A DNA stretch of 64,000 nt from Oscillospiraceae bacterium (GCA_017395935.1 JAFQNL010000034.1:1-64000); one strand, 5' to 3'. Shown: positions 1 to 8,163, counted from the stretch's first letter. A program made the numbers and translations. Notes: generated from the sequence alone by a model not told the origin.

Positions 1-947
1 CCTCACGCTTTACGTTACACATTCGTGAACTAAAGGCACAAACCTTAACTACCGAAGGAAAAACGGAAATCCTAAAAACATTTACTGTGGATTCCCCGAT
101 CCCTTTTTTAATGAGCGATTTACTAACTCTCTTAAAAGACGATGATACAAGAAAAGGTGTTGGCAAAAATGGAGCGCCAGTAAAAGGCGACTGGGAAGGG
201 AAATTAACTCGTTTCATTTCGAGATTGGAAGCCAAACTGGATGATAAAACCTATGGTTTTATGTTTCAACCTGTCGAAGAAGCACAGAATTATACGTGGC
301 TTAGTGAAATGCTTTGTAAGTTGTTGGGATATTTTGATGGTTCCCCGGGAATTAAAATAATTGATTTCTCTGAGGTTCCTTCCGATGTTCTTCCTGTAGT
401 TACCGGAACATTGGCTCGCCTTCTCTACAATATACAGTTTTGGATGGAACCATCTATGCGTACGCCGTTCACACTTATTTGTGACGAGGCACATCTATAT
501 CTTCCTATCAAGGACGAGGCCGATGCAGTTCAAAAACAAGCTCTCTACAATTTTGAACGTATTGCTAAAGAAGGACGAAAATATGGTGTATCAATTCTGG
601 CCGTAAGCCAACGTCCAGCTGATGTTAGCAAAACAATTTTAAGCCAATGTAATAATTTCGTGGTGCTAAGGTTGACGAACGAAAAAGATAAGGGTGTAAT
701 TAAAAACTTGTTGCCCGACTCCCTAAAAAGCACTATTGAATTTCTGCCTCTGCTTGATGTCGGTGAAGCACTTGTAGTCGGTGATGCAATTCTGCTACCG
801 AGCAAAATTTTATTAGATAAGCCTGCCGAAGATCATCAGCCCGTCAGCGCCACTAAAGACTTTTGGGACGAATGGGATAGCAAAAAGCCTGATAACGAAG
901 CTGTAATCAAAGCTGTTGAATCTCTAAGAAGCCAAAGCAGGTTGTAA
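1..947 (+). CDS. HerA-like P-loop ATPase, C-terminal part (5' end outside window)
   Basis: The reading frame is open from base 3, so the gene begins left of the window; an internal GTG at 87 is not taken as the start. The visible part, about 314 residues, has the Walker B segment ICDEAHLYLP followed by a sensor-type strand (ILAVSQRPADVSKTIL) and an arginine-containing segment (NNFVVLRLTNEKDKG), the order found in HerA/DUF87 hexameric ATPases. Walker A must lie upstream and is not seen. HerA proteins pump DNA and work with a nuclease or NADase partner, in archaeal end-resection (NurA) or in bacterial phage-defence pairs; the partner would be upstream and is not visible. Base composition is clearly more A+T-rich than everything right of 1050, which suggests horizontally acquired DNA. 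The gene runs convergently into sigK. Confidence 0.8.
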   Translation, partial: SRFTLHIRELKAQTLTTEGKTEILKTFTVDSPIPFLMSDLLTLLKDDDTRKGVGKNGAPVKGDWEGKLTRFISRLEAKLDDKTYGFMFQPVEEAQNYTWLSEMLCKLLGYFDGSPGIKIIDFSEVPSDVLPVVTGTLARLLYNIQFWMEPSMRTPFTLICDEAHLYLPIKDEADAVQKQALYNFERIAKEGRKYGVSILAVSQRPADVSKTILSQCNNFVVLRLTNEKDKGVIKNLLPDSLKSTIEFLPLLDVGEALVVGDAILLPSKILLDKPAEDHQPVSATKDFWDEWDSKKPDNEAVIKAVESLRSQSRL

Positions 948-994
948 TTCTAACATTTTGATGAGTGGCCGCTTAACTAAATAATCTAAACACT

Positions 995-1029
995 GATGCC
1001 CGGGGAGCCTATCTGGCCCTCCAGGCATC
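995..1029. terminator. Hairpin between the HerA-like gene and sigK
   Basis: GATGCC at 995-1000 pairs with GGCATC at 1024-1029, with further GGAG/CTCC and GG/CC pairing inside. It lies between two convergent genes and is followed on either side by only short T/A runs, so it may be a bidirectional terminator. It also sits exactly where A+T-rich DNA meets G+C-rich DNA. Confidence 0.5.
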
Positions 1030-1048
1030 GTTTACATTAATGGCGGCG

Positions 1049-1681
1049 CTATACATAGCTCCTGGAGATGCCGCAGGCGGCTGCCGTCTCCCGCTGAGTT
1101 TGGGGCCTCTGCCCCCCAAGACCGTAGCGCCGGAGGATGATCTCCCGCTCCCGGGGGGTAAGGACGGCGTCGATGGCCGAGCGGATTTTTTCACAGGATT
1201 CCCGGTCGGCCAGCTCTTCCAGCATATGGTCCTCCACCCGGATCACATCCATCAGTGACAGCGAGCCGCTGCCGTCGTCTGCCTCCAGCGCCTCGGAGAG
1301 ACTGACCTCTCCGGACAGCTTCCGGGTCTTTCTCAGATACATGAGAATCTCGTTTTCAATGCACCGGGCGGCATACGTGGCCAGTCGGATTTTTTTGCCC
1401 TGCTGGTAGGTATTGACTGCCTTGATCAGGCCAATGGTTCCGATAGAGATCAGATCATCCGAGTCTCCCGATTGGGCGTAGTATTTTTTGGCGATATGGG
1501 CTGCCAGCCGGAGGTTGTGCTCTACCAGTTTGTTCCGGGCCTCCAGATCGCCCTGACTCCAGCGGCGGAGACATTCGGCCTCTTCCTCCTCGTTTAAGGG
1601 CCGGGGAAAGGAGGAGGGGGCGCTCAGCCGAAGGGTGAGCAGCTGCCCCTGCAGCAGCAGGGCGGCGAGAAGAGATAACAT
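1049..1681 (-). CDS. sigK: Sporulation sigma factor of the sigma-K type, missing its extreme C-terminus
   Basis: 210-residue sigma-70 family protein with the sigma-K hallmarks: a hydrophobic pro-sequence (MLSLLAALLLQGQLL), the core-binding region (NLRLAAHIAKKYY, DLISIGTIGLIKAVNTY) and region 2.4 (KIRLATYAARCIENEILMYL). Region 4 is present up to the recognition helix (TQRETAAACGISRSYV) and then meets TAG. Sigma-K proteins normally continue directly with SRIEKRAL and 15-30 further residues, and no such sequence occurs in any frame downstream. Start ATG at 1681 has AAAGGAG seven bases upstream. Sigma-K drives late mother-cell transcription during sporulation after removal of the pro-sequence by SpoIVFB. 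The loss of the tail at the border to foreign-looking DNA suggests an insertion, see findings. Confidence 0.85.
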   Translation of the reverse strand: MLSLLAALLLQGQLLTLRLSAPSSFPRPLNEEEEAECLRRWSQGDLEARNKLVEHNLRLAAHIAKKYYAQSGDSDDLISIGTIGLIKAVNTYQQGKKIRLATYAARCIENEILMYLRKTRKLSGEVSLSEALEADDGSGSLSLMDVIRVEDHMLEELADRESCEKIRSAIDAVLTPREREIILRRYGLGGQRPQTQRETAAACGISRSYV

Positions 1682-1814
1682 GGCGTCAGACTCCTTTCTG
1701 AATGCAGATGTAAGGAGTCTATTCCCCGCCGGGTCGTCCCTTGCCGGCAGAGTGAAGGGAGGCTGTAGGAATTTGGAAGGAAGTGGATATTTTACATTGT
1801 CACCGCTCTGTGAC

Positions 1815-1843
1815 TTGAAAGCAGCGGAAAGGGCTGATATAAT
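1815..1843 (+). promoter_or_regulatory. Sigma-A-type promoter of the M3 peptidase gene
   Basis: TTGAAA at 1815-1820, 17-base spacer, TATAAT at 1838-1843, giving a leader of about 95 bases before the ATG at 1946. Confidence 0.65.
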
Positions 1844-1945
1844 GAGGGAACGTACTTGCTGGGTGGACGAATGTGCGGGTTGTGTGGCCTGTCCGTGGTC
1901 GACGATCTGTGGTGCCTGGCTGATAGACAAAGGAGCAGAAGAACT

Positions 1946-3634
1946 ATGAAATTTTCCCAGATGCCTTATGCGCGGCCTGATCTGGCTGCCTTTCGCAGCC
2001 TGACCGAGAAGACTGTAGCCCGACTGAAGGAGGCCGGGAGTGCTCATGAGCAGATTGAGGCCTACCGAGCTTATGAAAAGGCCAGCAACACCATTGAGAC
2101 TATGGCCGCCATTATCACCATCCGCCATACCATTGATGCCAAGGACTCCTTCTACGCCGGCGAGCAGGACTGGCTGGATGAGTCCATGCCTCAGATTGAA
2201 GAGCTGAGTCAGCTGGTCAATCAGGCGCTGTTGGACTCTCCCTTCCGCGCCGAGCTGGCTGCGGAACTGGGAGAGGTGCTGTTCACCAATCTGGAGATCG
2301 CGGTGCGGGGATTTAAGCCTGAGCTCATGGAGCTGATGATGGAGGAGAACAAGCTGGTATCCGAGTACCAGAAGCTCTCTGCCTCTGCCACCGTGGAGTT
2401 CGACGGAAAGATCCTTCCCCTGACCAAGCTGGGCCCCTATAAGCAGAGCACCGACCGGGCTGTGCGCAAGGCTGCCTTTGTGGCTGAGGGCGAGTGCTAT
2501 GACCTGCATCGGGAGAAACTGGACGAGATCTTCGATAAGCTGGTCAAGAATCGTCACGCTCAGGGCAGACTGATGGGCTATGACAATTATCTCCCTCTGG
2601 CCTATGACCGGCTGGGCCGGAATTGCTACGGACCGGAAAAGGTAGCCGCCTTCCGTGCGCAGATCGCTCAGGATCTGGTTCCCATTGTAGCCAGAGTCAA
2701 GGAAGATCAGCGCCGCCGGCTGGGAGTGGATCACCTCTATTTCTATGACGATGGCCTGCTCTTTCCTGACGGCAACGCCGACCCTCAGGGCAGCGCCGAT
2801 GACATTCTCAGGGCCGGTCTGGAAATGTACCACAGTTTGAGCCCTGAGACGGCCGAGTTCATTGACTTCCTCTATGAAAATGAACTTTTGGACGTGCTGA
2901 GCAAGGAAGGTAAGGCTCCTGGCGGATACTGTATCTCCATTCCCGACTACGAGGCCCCCTTCATCTTCTCCAATTTCAACGGCACCTCCGGCGACGTGGA
3001 TGTGCTTACTCATGAGGCCGGTCACGCCTTTGCCGACTTCCGGGCAGCACGGAAGGGTTATATCCGGGCCCTTCAGAATCCCACTATTGAGGCCTGCGAA
3101 TGCCACTCCATGTCCATGGAGTTCCTGACTCAGGACTACCACAAGCTCTTCTTTGGTGACCTGACCCGGAAGTATGAGATCGGACATTGTGAAGACTCGC
3201 TGATCTTTGTCCCCTATGGTTGCATGGTCGATGAGTTCCAGCATCTGATCTACGAAAATCCGGAAATGACTCCCGAAGAGCGCAACCAGTGCTGGCTGGA
3301 GCTGGAAAAGAAGTACCGTCCCTGGATGGACTTCGAGGATCTGCCCTGCTTCAGCAGAGGCGGCGGCTGGCAGCGTCAGCAGCATATCTATATGAATCCC
3401 TTCTACTATATCGACTATGTTCTGGCACAGACGGTGGCCTTCCAGTTCTGGATTGTCTCCATGTCTGACCGGGAGGATGCCTGGAAGCGGTATCTGGCCT
3501 TCGTAGACAAGGGCGGCACCTGCACATTTGAGGATCTGGTCCGCAGCGCCGGCCTTCAGATCCCCTATGAGCCCGGCTGTGTCCGCCGGATCGGAGCTGC
3601 TATCGGCCGGTGGATTGAGGAAAATCCCCTCTGA
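1946..3634 (+). CDS. pepF: M3 family oligoendopeptidase (PepF-like)
   Basis: 562-residue zinc metallopeptidase. The zinc motif HEAGH (residues 356-360, in DVLTHEAGHAFADF) is preceded by the M3 substrate strand ISIPDYEAPFIFSNFNGTSG, and the third ligand region IEACECHSMSMEFLTQ follows. PepF-type enzymes are cytoplasmic and cut peptides of roughly 7-17 residues; no signal peptide is seen. ATG at 1946 is preceded by AGGAG at 1931-1935 and is preferred over an in-frame ATG further upstream whose added residues do not resemble the family. Its position directly upstream of an oligopeptide importer suggests that it digests the imported peptides, although it has its own promoter and a 433-base gap separates it from the importer genes. 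Confidence 0.9.
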   Translation: MKFSQMPYARPDLAAFRSLTEKTVARLKEAGSAHEQIEAYRAYEKASNTIETMAAIITIRHTIDAKDSFYAGEQDWLDESMPQIEELSQLVNQALLDSPFRAELAAELGEVLFTNLEIAVRGFKPELMELMMEENKLVSEYQKLSASATVEFDGKILPLTKLGPYKQSTDRAVRKAAFVAEGECYDLHREKLDEIFDKLVKNRHAQGRLMGYDNYLPLAYDRLGRNCYGPEKVAAFRAQIAQDLVPIVARVKEDQRRRLGVDHLYFYDDGLLFPDGNADPQGSADDILRAGLEMYHSLSPETAEFIDFLYENELLDVLSKEGKAPGGYCISIPDYEAPFIFSNFNGTSGDVDVLTHEAGHAFADFRAARKGYIRALQNPTIEACECHSMSMEFLTQDYHKLFFGDLTRKYEIGHCEDSLIFVPYGCMVDEFQHLIYENPEMTPEERNQCWLELEKKYRPWMDFEDLPCFSRGGGWQRQQHIYMNPFYYIDYVLAQTVAFQFWIVSMSDREDAWKRYLAFVDKGGTCTFEDLVRSAGLQIPYEPGCVRRIGAAIGRWIEENPL

Positions 3635-3835
3635 TCTCTGCAGGATAAATGGCGTGAGAATTTTACCCTCTGGTCGTATGGTATACAGGTTTATACATTT
3701 TGTGACCGAGTGTGCAAAGCTTGAAACAGTCCAATCTTTGACGAATTAAACAAATGGCGGATTAAAATAAAAAAAGCTTTCGTCAAAACGCACAATAGTG
3801 ACAAAGTGTTGCTCAATTGTAAACGTAGGAAAAAC

Positions 3836-3856
3836 AAATATTTTCCAGAAAAATTT
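3836..3856. promoter_or_regulatory. Possible CodY-like operator
   Basis: The inverted repeat ATTTTC-CA-GAAAAAT resembles the CodY box AATTTTCWGAAAATT but has one extra central base, which weakens the match. CodY commonly controls opp operons in Firmicutes; whether this organism has CodY is not known from the window. Confidence 0.25.
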
Positions 3857-3876
3857 GCCAAATTAAACTTTATTAG

Positions 3877-3905
3877 TTGAAAAATCTTCGGAGATATGTT
3901 AGGCT
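3877..3905 (+). promoter_or_regulatory. Candidate promoter of the opp operon
   Basis: TTGAAA at 3877-3882, 17-base spacer, TAGGCT at 3900-3905. The -10 is imperfect. The predicted transcript would begin just before the three tandem hairpins. Confidence 0.4.
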
Positions 3906-3920
3906 AAATAACAAATGTTT

Positions 3921-3992
3921 TTGCAGGAACGACTGCAAAGGACGGCTGGGCAAAACGCCATGGCGTTTTTTCATGGATCATTCTGATCCATG
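3921..3992 (+). promoter_or_regulatory. Three tandem hairpins in the opp leader
   Basis: TTGCAG/CTGCAA (3921-3926 with 3933-3938), the perfect palindrome AAAACGCCATGGCGTTTT (3952-3969) followed by two more T, and CATGGATCA/TGATCCATG (3972-3980 with 3984-3992, loop TTC). The second hairpin with its T-run looks like a weak terminator; together they could form an attenuator or mRNA-stabilising leader. Confidence 0.5.
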
Positions 3993-4067
3993 AATGGTCC
4001 TCGCCGCCAGTCAACGGTATTTTTTGGCGCTGCCATGAAATATAAAATTCAAATAGGAGGAAACACT

Positions 4068-6266
4068 ATGAAGAAGATCCTTGCTCTCCTGCTGGCTCTG
4101 GCAATGATGCTCTCTCTGGTCGCCTGCGGCGGTACTGATGCACCCGCTGAGGAGCCCGCTGAGGAGCCTGCTGCCACTGACGAGGAGACCCCCGCTGCTA
4201 GCGAAGCAGTCGAGTACGTCGATCCTTATGCCGATCTGGCTGAGGATTACACTGCCCAGTCCGAGGCTATCTATCATGATATCCTGGGCGAGTTCTATGA
4301 GGCCTATGAGGCTGCCAAGGCTGTTGAGAACGTCTCTGAGCGTTATGCTCTGATGGCTATCGCCGAGGCTAAGCTGATGGAATCCGCCGTCATGCTGCCC
4401 CTGACCTCCAACGGCGGCAACTATGCCATCTCCCGCGTTGTCCCCAACACCGCTACCTCCACCCTGTGGGGCAATGACTATGAGCGTTATCACAACGTTC
4501 TGGTCTGCACCGAGCCTCTGACCGCTGAGCACCGCGCCGAGCTGAAGGCTATGTGGGCTGAGCTGGCTGGCACCGGCACCTGGGTTGACTCCGCCAAGGC
4601 TTATGTCGAGGAGAAGGGCTACACCCTGAAGGACAGCTACACCTTCGGTTACTCCAGCGACCCCCTGACCTGGGACGTTCTGAACACCTCCCGCTCCGCT
4701 GACTCCGAGGCCATCATCAACACCTATGACGGCCTGCTGGAATACGATTCCGAGAACATTCTGCAGCCCGCTCTGGCTGAGAGCTATGAAGTTTCCCCCG
4801 ACGGCCTGACCTACACCTTCAAGATCCGTGAAGGCGCTGTCTGGACCGACTCTCAGGGCCGTAAGGTCGCTGACGTCGTCGCTGACGACTTCGTGGCCGG
4901 CATGCAGCACATGATGGACGCTCAGGGCGGTCTGGAATATCTGGTCCAGGGCATCATCGTCAATGCTACCGAGTACATCACCGGCGAGATCACCGACTTC
5001 TCTCAGGTCGGCGTCAAGGCTATTGATGACTACACCCTCGAGTACACCCTCTGCCAGCCCACCTCTTACTTCGTTACCATGCTGGGCTACGGCTGCTTCG
5101 CTCCCATGAGCAGAACCTACTACACCCAGTGCGGCGGCCAGTTCGGCGCTGACTTTGACAGCACCGCTGAAGGCTACACCTACGGCACCTCCCCCGACAC
5201 CATCGCTTACTGCGGCCCCTACACCGTCAGCAACTTCACCGCTGAGAACACCATCGTGTTCAAGGCCAACCCCTCTTACTGGAACGCTGACAACATCACC
5301 ATGAAGAGCCTGACCTGGCTGTACAACGACGGCGAGGACGCTACCAAGGCTTACAACGACACCATGTCCGGCGTGCTGGACGGCGCTGGCCTGAACGCTT
5401 CCGCTGTTGAGGCTGCCAAGTCCGACGGCGTGTTCGACACCTATGCTTATGTCGCCGCTACCGACGCCACCTCCTTCATGGCTTTCTACAACCTGAACCG
5501 TCTGGCTTTCTCCAACTTCAACGACGGCTCTGTTGCTTCTACCAAGACTCCCGAGGCTGCTGTCCGCGACACCGGCGCTCTGCGTAACGAGCACTTCCGT
5601 CGCGCTCTGTCCTTCGCTACCGACCGTGGCGCTTACAATGCCCAGACCGTCGGCGAAGAGCTGAAGTACACCTCCATGAGAAACTCCTACACCCCCGGCA
5701 CCTTCGTCTATCTGACTGAGGACGTCACCGTTGCCATCAACGGCACCGACACCACCTTCGAAGCCGGCACCTACTACGGCGAGATCATGCAGGCCCAGAT
5801 CGATGCTGACGGCGTCGAGATGATGGTTTGGGATCCCACCGCTGACGACGGCATCGGCTCCTCCGACGGTTTCGACGGCTGGTACAACCCCGAGGCTGCT
5901 CAGGCTGAGCTGGCTCTGGCTGTTGAGGAACTGGCTGCCATCGGCATCGAAGTTTCCGCTGAGAACCCCATCTACATCGACCTGCCCTACTTCTCCGGCT
6001 CCGAAGCTTACGGTAACCGCGCTAACGCCTACAAGCAGTCTCTCGAGACCGTTCTGGGCGGCGCTGTCATCGTCAACCTGGTTGAGTGCGTCGACTCTGC
6101 TGCCTGGTACTATGCTGGTTACTACACCACCTATGGCTACGAAGGCAACTACGATATGTACGACGTCTCTGGCTGGGGCCCTGACTACGGCGATCCCGCA
6201 ACTTATCTGGACACCTTCCTGCCCGACTACGCTGGCTACATGGTCAAGTGCATCGGCCTGTTCTAA
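4068..6266 (+). CDS. oppA: Oligopeptide ABC transporter substrate-binding lipoprotein, apparently circularly permuted (AmiA/OppA family)
   Basis: 732-residue lipoprotein: signal peptide with lipobox LVAC (Cys20), acidic Pro/Glu linker to residue 49. Residues 189-732 match the AmiA/OppA family in order from its normal N-terminus (SYTFGYSSDPLTWDVL, YDGLLEYDSENILQPALAES, SPDGLTYTFKIREGAVW) to SGWGPDYGDPATYLDTFL, and the protein ends soon after. The segment normally found after that point is instead at residues 50-163: ERYALMAIAEAKLMESAVML, SRVVPNT and LTAEHRAELKAMW resemble the C-terminal end of AmiA. The protein therefore looks like a circular permutation of the usual fold. ATG at 4068 has GGAGG seven bases upstream. 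It captures peptides outside the membrane for the permeases encoded downstream. Confidence 0.88.
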   Translation: MKKILALLLALAMMLSLVACGGTDAPAEEPAEEPAATDEETPAASEAVEYVDPYADLAEDYTAQSEAIYHDILGEFYEAYEAAKAVENVSERYALMAIAEAKLMESAVMLPLTSNGGNYAISRVVPNTATSTLWGNDYERYHNVLVCTEPLTAEHRAELKAMWAELAGTGTWVDSAKAYVEEKGYTLKDSYTFGYSSDPLTWDVLNTSRSADSEAIINTYDGLLEYDSENILQPALAESYEVSPDGLTYTFKIREGAVWTDSQGRKVADVVADDFVAGMQHMMDAQGGLEYLVQGIIVNATEYITGEITDFSQVGVKAIDDYTLEYTLCQPTSYFVTMLGYGCFAPMSRTYYTQCGGQFGADFDSTAEGYTYGTSPDTIAYCGPYTVSNFTAENTIVFKANPSYWNADNITMKSLTWLYNDGEDATKAYNDTMSGVLDGAGLNASAVEAAKSDGVFDTYAYVAATDATSFMAFYNLNRLAFSNFNDGSVASTKTPEAAVRDTGALRNEHFRRALSFATDRGAYNAQTVGEELKYTSMRNSYTPGTFVYLTEDVTVAINGTDTTFEAGTYYGEIMQAQIDADGVEMMVWDPTADDGIGSSDGFDGWYNPEAAQAELALAVEELAAIGIEVSAENPIYIDLPYFSGSEAYGNRANAYKQSLETVLGGAVIVNLVECVDSAAWYYAGYYTTYGYEGNYDMYDVSGWGPDYGDPATYLDTFLPDYAGYMVKCIGLF

Positions 6267-6293
6267 GGTCCATTAAGTTCATGTAAAACCCTT

Positions 6294-6323
6294 GGGAGGA
6301 TGGACTTTTTAGTCCATCCTCCC
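6294..6323 (+). terminator. Perfect stem-loop after oppA
   Basis: GGGAGGATGGACT (6294-6306) pairs without mismatch with AGTCCATCCTCCC (6311-6323) around a TTTT loop. There is no T-run afterwards, so it is better explained as a 3'-stabilising or partial-termination hairpin that keeps oppA mRNA more abundant than the downstream message. Confidence 0.6.
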
Positions 6324-6368
6324 GTCCGTACAAGTATGGCAGGCGCTGAAGAGACGGTGCAGGAAATG

Positions 6369-6467
6369 CTGCCCCCAGTATTTCGGCACAAACGGCCTTG
6401 AAATTGTTTTATATAAATTTAACGGTTTAAAGTGAAATGTCTTTTAATTCCGAAATGCTGTGGGCAG
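6369..6467 (+). repeat. Long-range inverted repeat in the oppA-oppB spacer
   Basis: Bases 6369-6386 (CTGCCCCCAGTATTTCGG) and 6450-6467 (CCGAAATGCTGTGGGCAG) are complementary at 16 of 18 positions, enclosing a 63-base A+T-rich loop. Function unknown. Confidence 0.55.
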
Positions 6468-6579
6468 TATTCTCTGCTGCCCTGCAGCAGCCCAGTTCCA
6501 ATTTTTCAGTGCCCTATCAACCGGAAGCAGCAGCCCCAAGGGCTGCGTTCATCGAAATCAAACGAGATGAGAGATTGAT

Positions 6580-8163
6580 ATGACGAAATATTTAGTAAAC
6601 AGAGTGCTGCGTGGTTTGGTCTCTGTGGTTATCGTTGTCGGTATCGTCATGGTGATGATCTATTCCTGTCTGGACAGAAACCTGATCTTCGCTGCCGACC
6701 CCAACTACAGCCATGTGAAGGCCAATGCCAAGGAAGTCTACATGATGCAGCAGTGGGAGAAATATGGTTATCTTGACTATGTGACCTACGCTGACTTCCT
6801 GATCCAGCTCAAGCGCGACGGTGAGATCGACCAGGAAACCTACGATCAGGCCGTCAAGATGGGCAACAAGGTTACCGGTGAGAACGATGTCGCTGCAGAG
6901 TACATCGCTCGCTTTACCGAGGAGTACGAGGCTAACGGCTATACCGTGGAGACGCTGGAAGCCAAGATGAAGGGTAAGACCAAAAAGTATCAGGACGGTG
7001 GTCAGCCCTACCTCTTCGCTTACAAGGATATTCCTCTGCCTGGCCGTCTGGTCAACTATATCACCGGCCTCATTACTGTGGACAATATCCACTATGTGCC
7101 CCCCGAGGAGGACATCGGTGAGCGCGGAATTACCTTCACCACTCACGACCCTGCCTACGGAGGAGAGAAGTTCTCGCCTGCCATTATGGGCAACGGTACC
7201 TATCATAAGTACCTCTTCTACTGCAACGATCAGTTCCCCTTTATCCATCAGAATCTGGTTAACATCAATCTGGGTACCTCTTACAGTATCCGCCGTGATA
7301 TCGACGTGTTCCAGATTATGACCGATACTCAGGGCTCCTATTCCTACTCTATCGTCACCTATCCCACCGGTCGTGTGGCAGAGAGCGCCGATGATCTCCA
7401 CTCCGCCACCTATTCCTTGGGATCTCTGTCCAGCGGCACCGACATCCTCCGTGCCAACTTCGTAGACGACTATACCAACGTCAACACCAACAAGAGCGGC
7501 CTGTCCAAGATGGGTTACTCCTTTACCATTGGTATTATCTCTGTTATCATGGCTTACCTTCTGGCCATTCCTCTGGGCACCCTGATGGCGCTGAAGAAGG
7601 ACAAGTTCATTGACAAGCTGGGTACCATCTACATCGTCTTCATTATTGCCGTTCCCTCTCTGGCTTATATCTTCCTGTTTAAGGCCATCGGCGGCAACTT
7701 CGGCCTGCCCACCACCTTCGATATGGAGAATCCCACCTGGCTCATGTATGTGCTGCCCATCATCTCTCTGGCACTGCCCTCCATTGCCAACCTGATGAAG
7801 TGGCTGCGCCGGTATATGATCGACCAGATGAACTCTGACTATGTCAAGTTCGCTCGCTCTGGCGGTCTGTCCGAGGGTGAGATCTTCTCCAAGCACATTC
7901 TGAAGAATGCCATCATTCCCATCGTCCACGGCATTCCTTCCAGCGTGCTCTTCGCTATGACCGGCGCCATCATCACTGAGCGTGTCTACGTTGTCCCCGG
8001 TGCCGGTAACCTGCTGACCCGAGCCATCAACGCCTATGATAACGGCGTCATCGTCGGCATGACCCTCTTCTATGCCCTGCTGACTGTGACCTCTGTCATC
8101 CTTGGCGACGTGCTCATGTCCGTGATGGATCCCAGAATTTCCTTCACATCCAAATCGAGGTGA
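6580..8163 (+). CDS. oppB: Oligopeptide ABC transporter permease (OppB/AmiC-like)
   Basis: 527-residue membrane protein. The first transmembrane helix (about residues 9-30) is followed by a large extracytoplasmic region to about residue 310, then a cluster of helices from YSFTIGIISVIMAYLLAIPL to the C-terminus. The EAA-type loop that contacts the ATPase is visible near residues 420-440 (YVKFARSGGLSEGEIFSKH). Ordinary OppB is near 310-340 residues; the long external domain resembles streptococcal AmiC. The start ATG has only a weak purine stretch upstream. Its stop overlaps the next gene's ribosome-binding region. Together with OppC it forms the peptide-conducting channel. Confidence 0.88.
   Translation: MTKYLVNRVLRGLVSVVIVVGIVMVMIYSCLDRNLIFAADPNYSHVKANAKEVYMMQQWEKYGYLDYVTYADFLIQLKRDGEIDQETYDQAVKMGNKVTGENDVAAEYIARFTEEYEANGYTVETLEAKMKGKTKKYQDGGQPYLFAYKDIPLPGRLVNYITGLITVDNIHYVPPEEDIGERGITFTTHDPAYGGEKFSPAIMGNGTYHKYLFYCNDQFPFIHQNLVNINLGTSYSIRRDIDVFQIMTDTQGSYSYSIVTYPTGRVAESADDLHSATYSLGSLSSGTDILRANFVDDYTNVNTNKSGLSKMGYSFTIGIISVIMAYLLAIPLGTLMALKKDKFIDKLGTIYIVFIIAVPSLAYIFLFKAIGGNFGLPTTFDMENPTWLMYVLPIISLALPSIANLMKWLRRYMIDQMNSDYVKFARSGGLSEGEIFSKHILKNAIIPIVHGIPSSVLFAMTGAIITERVYVVPGAGNLLTRAINAYDNGVIVGMTLFYALLTVTSVILGDVLMSVMDPRISFTSKSR

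Larger units (their letters stand above)
3635..4067 (+). other. Non-coding leader of the opp operon
   Basis: 433 bases, A+T-rich in its first two thirds. It holds a CodY-like inverted repeat (3836-3856), a candidate promoter (3877-3905) and three consecutive hairpins (3921-3992) before the ribosome-binding site GGAGG at 4057-4061. No protein-coding frame with a family resemblance was seen. Confidence 0.7.
6267..6579 (+). other. Intergenic spacer between oppA and oppB with strong inverted repeats
   Basis: 313 bases without a credible gene. It contains a perfect 13-bp stem (6294-6323), a long-range inverted repeat (6369-6386 with 6450-6467) and an A+T-rich loop region between the arms. The spacer is unusually long for a binding protein/permease junction and may set the ratio of binding protein to membrane subunits. 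Confidence 0.7.

Noticed and set aside
1682-3385. A single minus-strand frame joining sigK with the strand opposite the M3 peptidase
   Set aside because: Only the part from 1681 downward resembles a protein family, and AAAGGAG precedes that ATG; the remainder is antisense to the peptidase gene.
3836-3856. A definite CodY box
   Set aside because: One additional base in the centre breaks the 15-base consensus; kept only as a low-confidence site.
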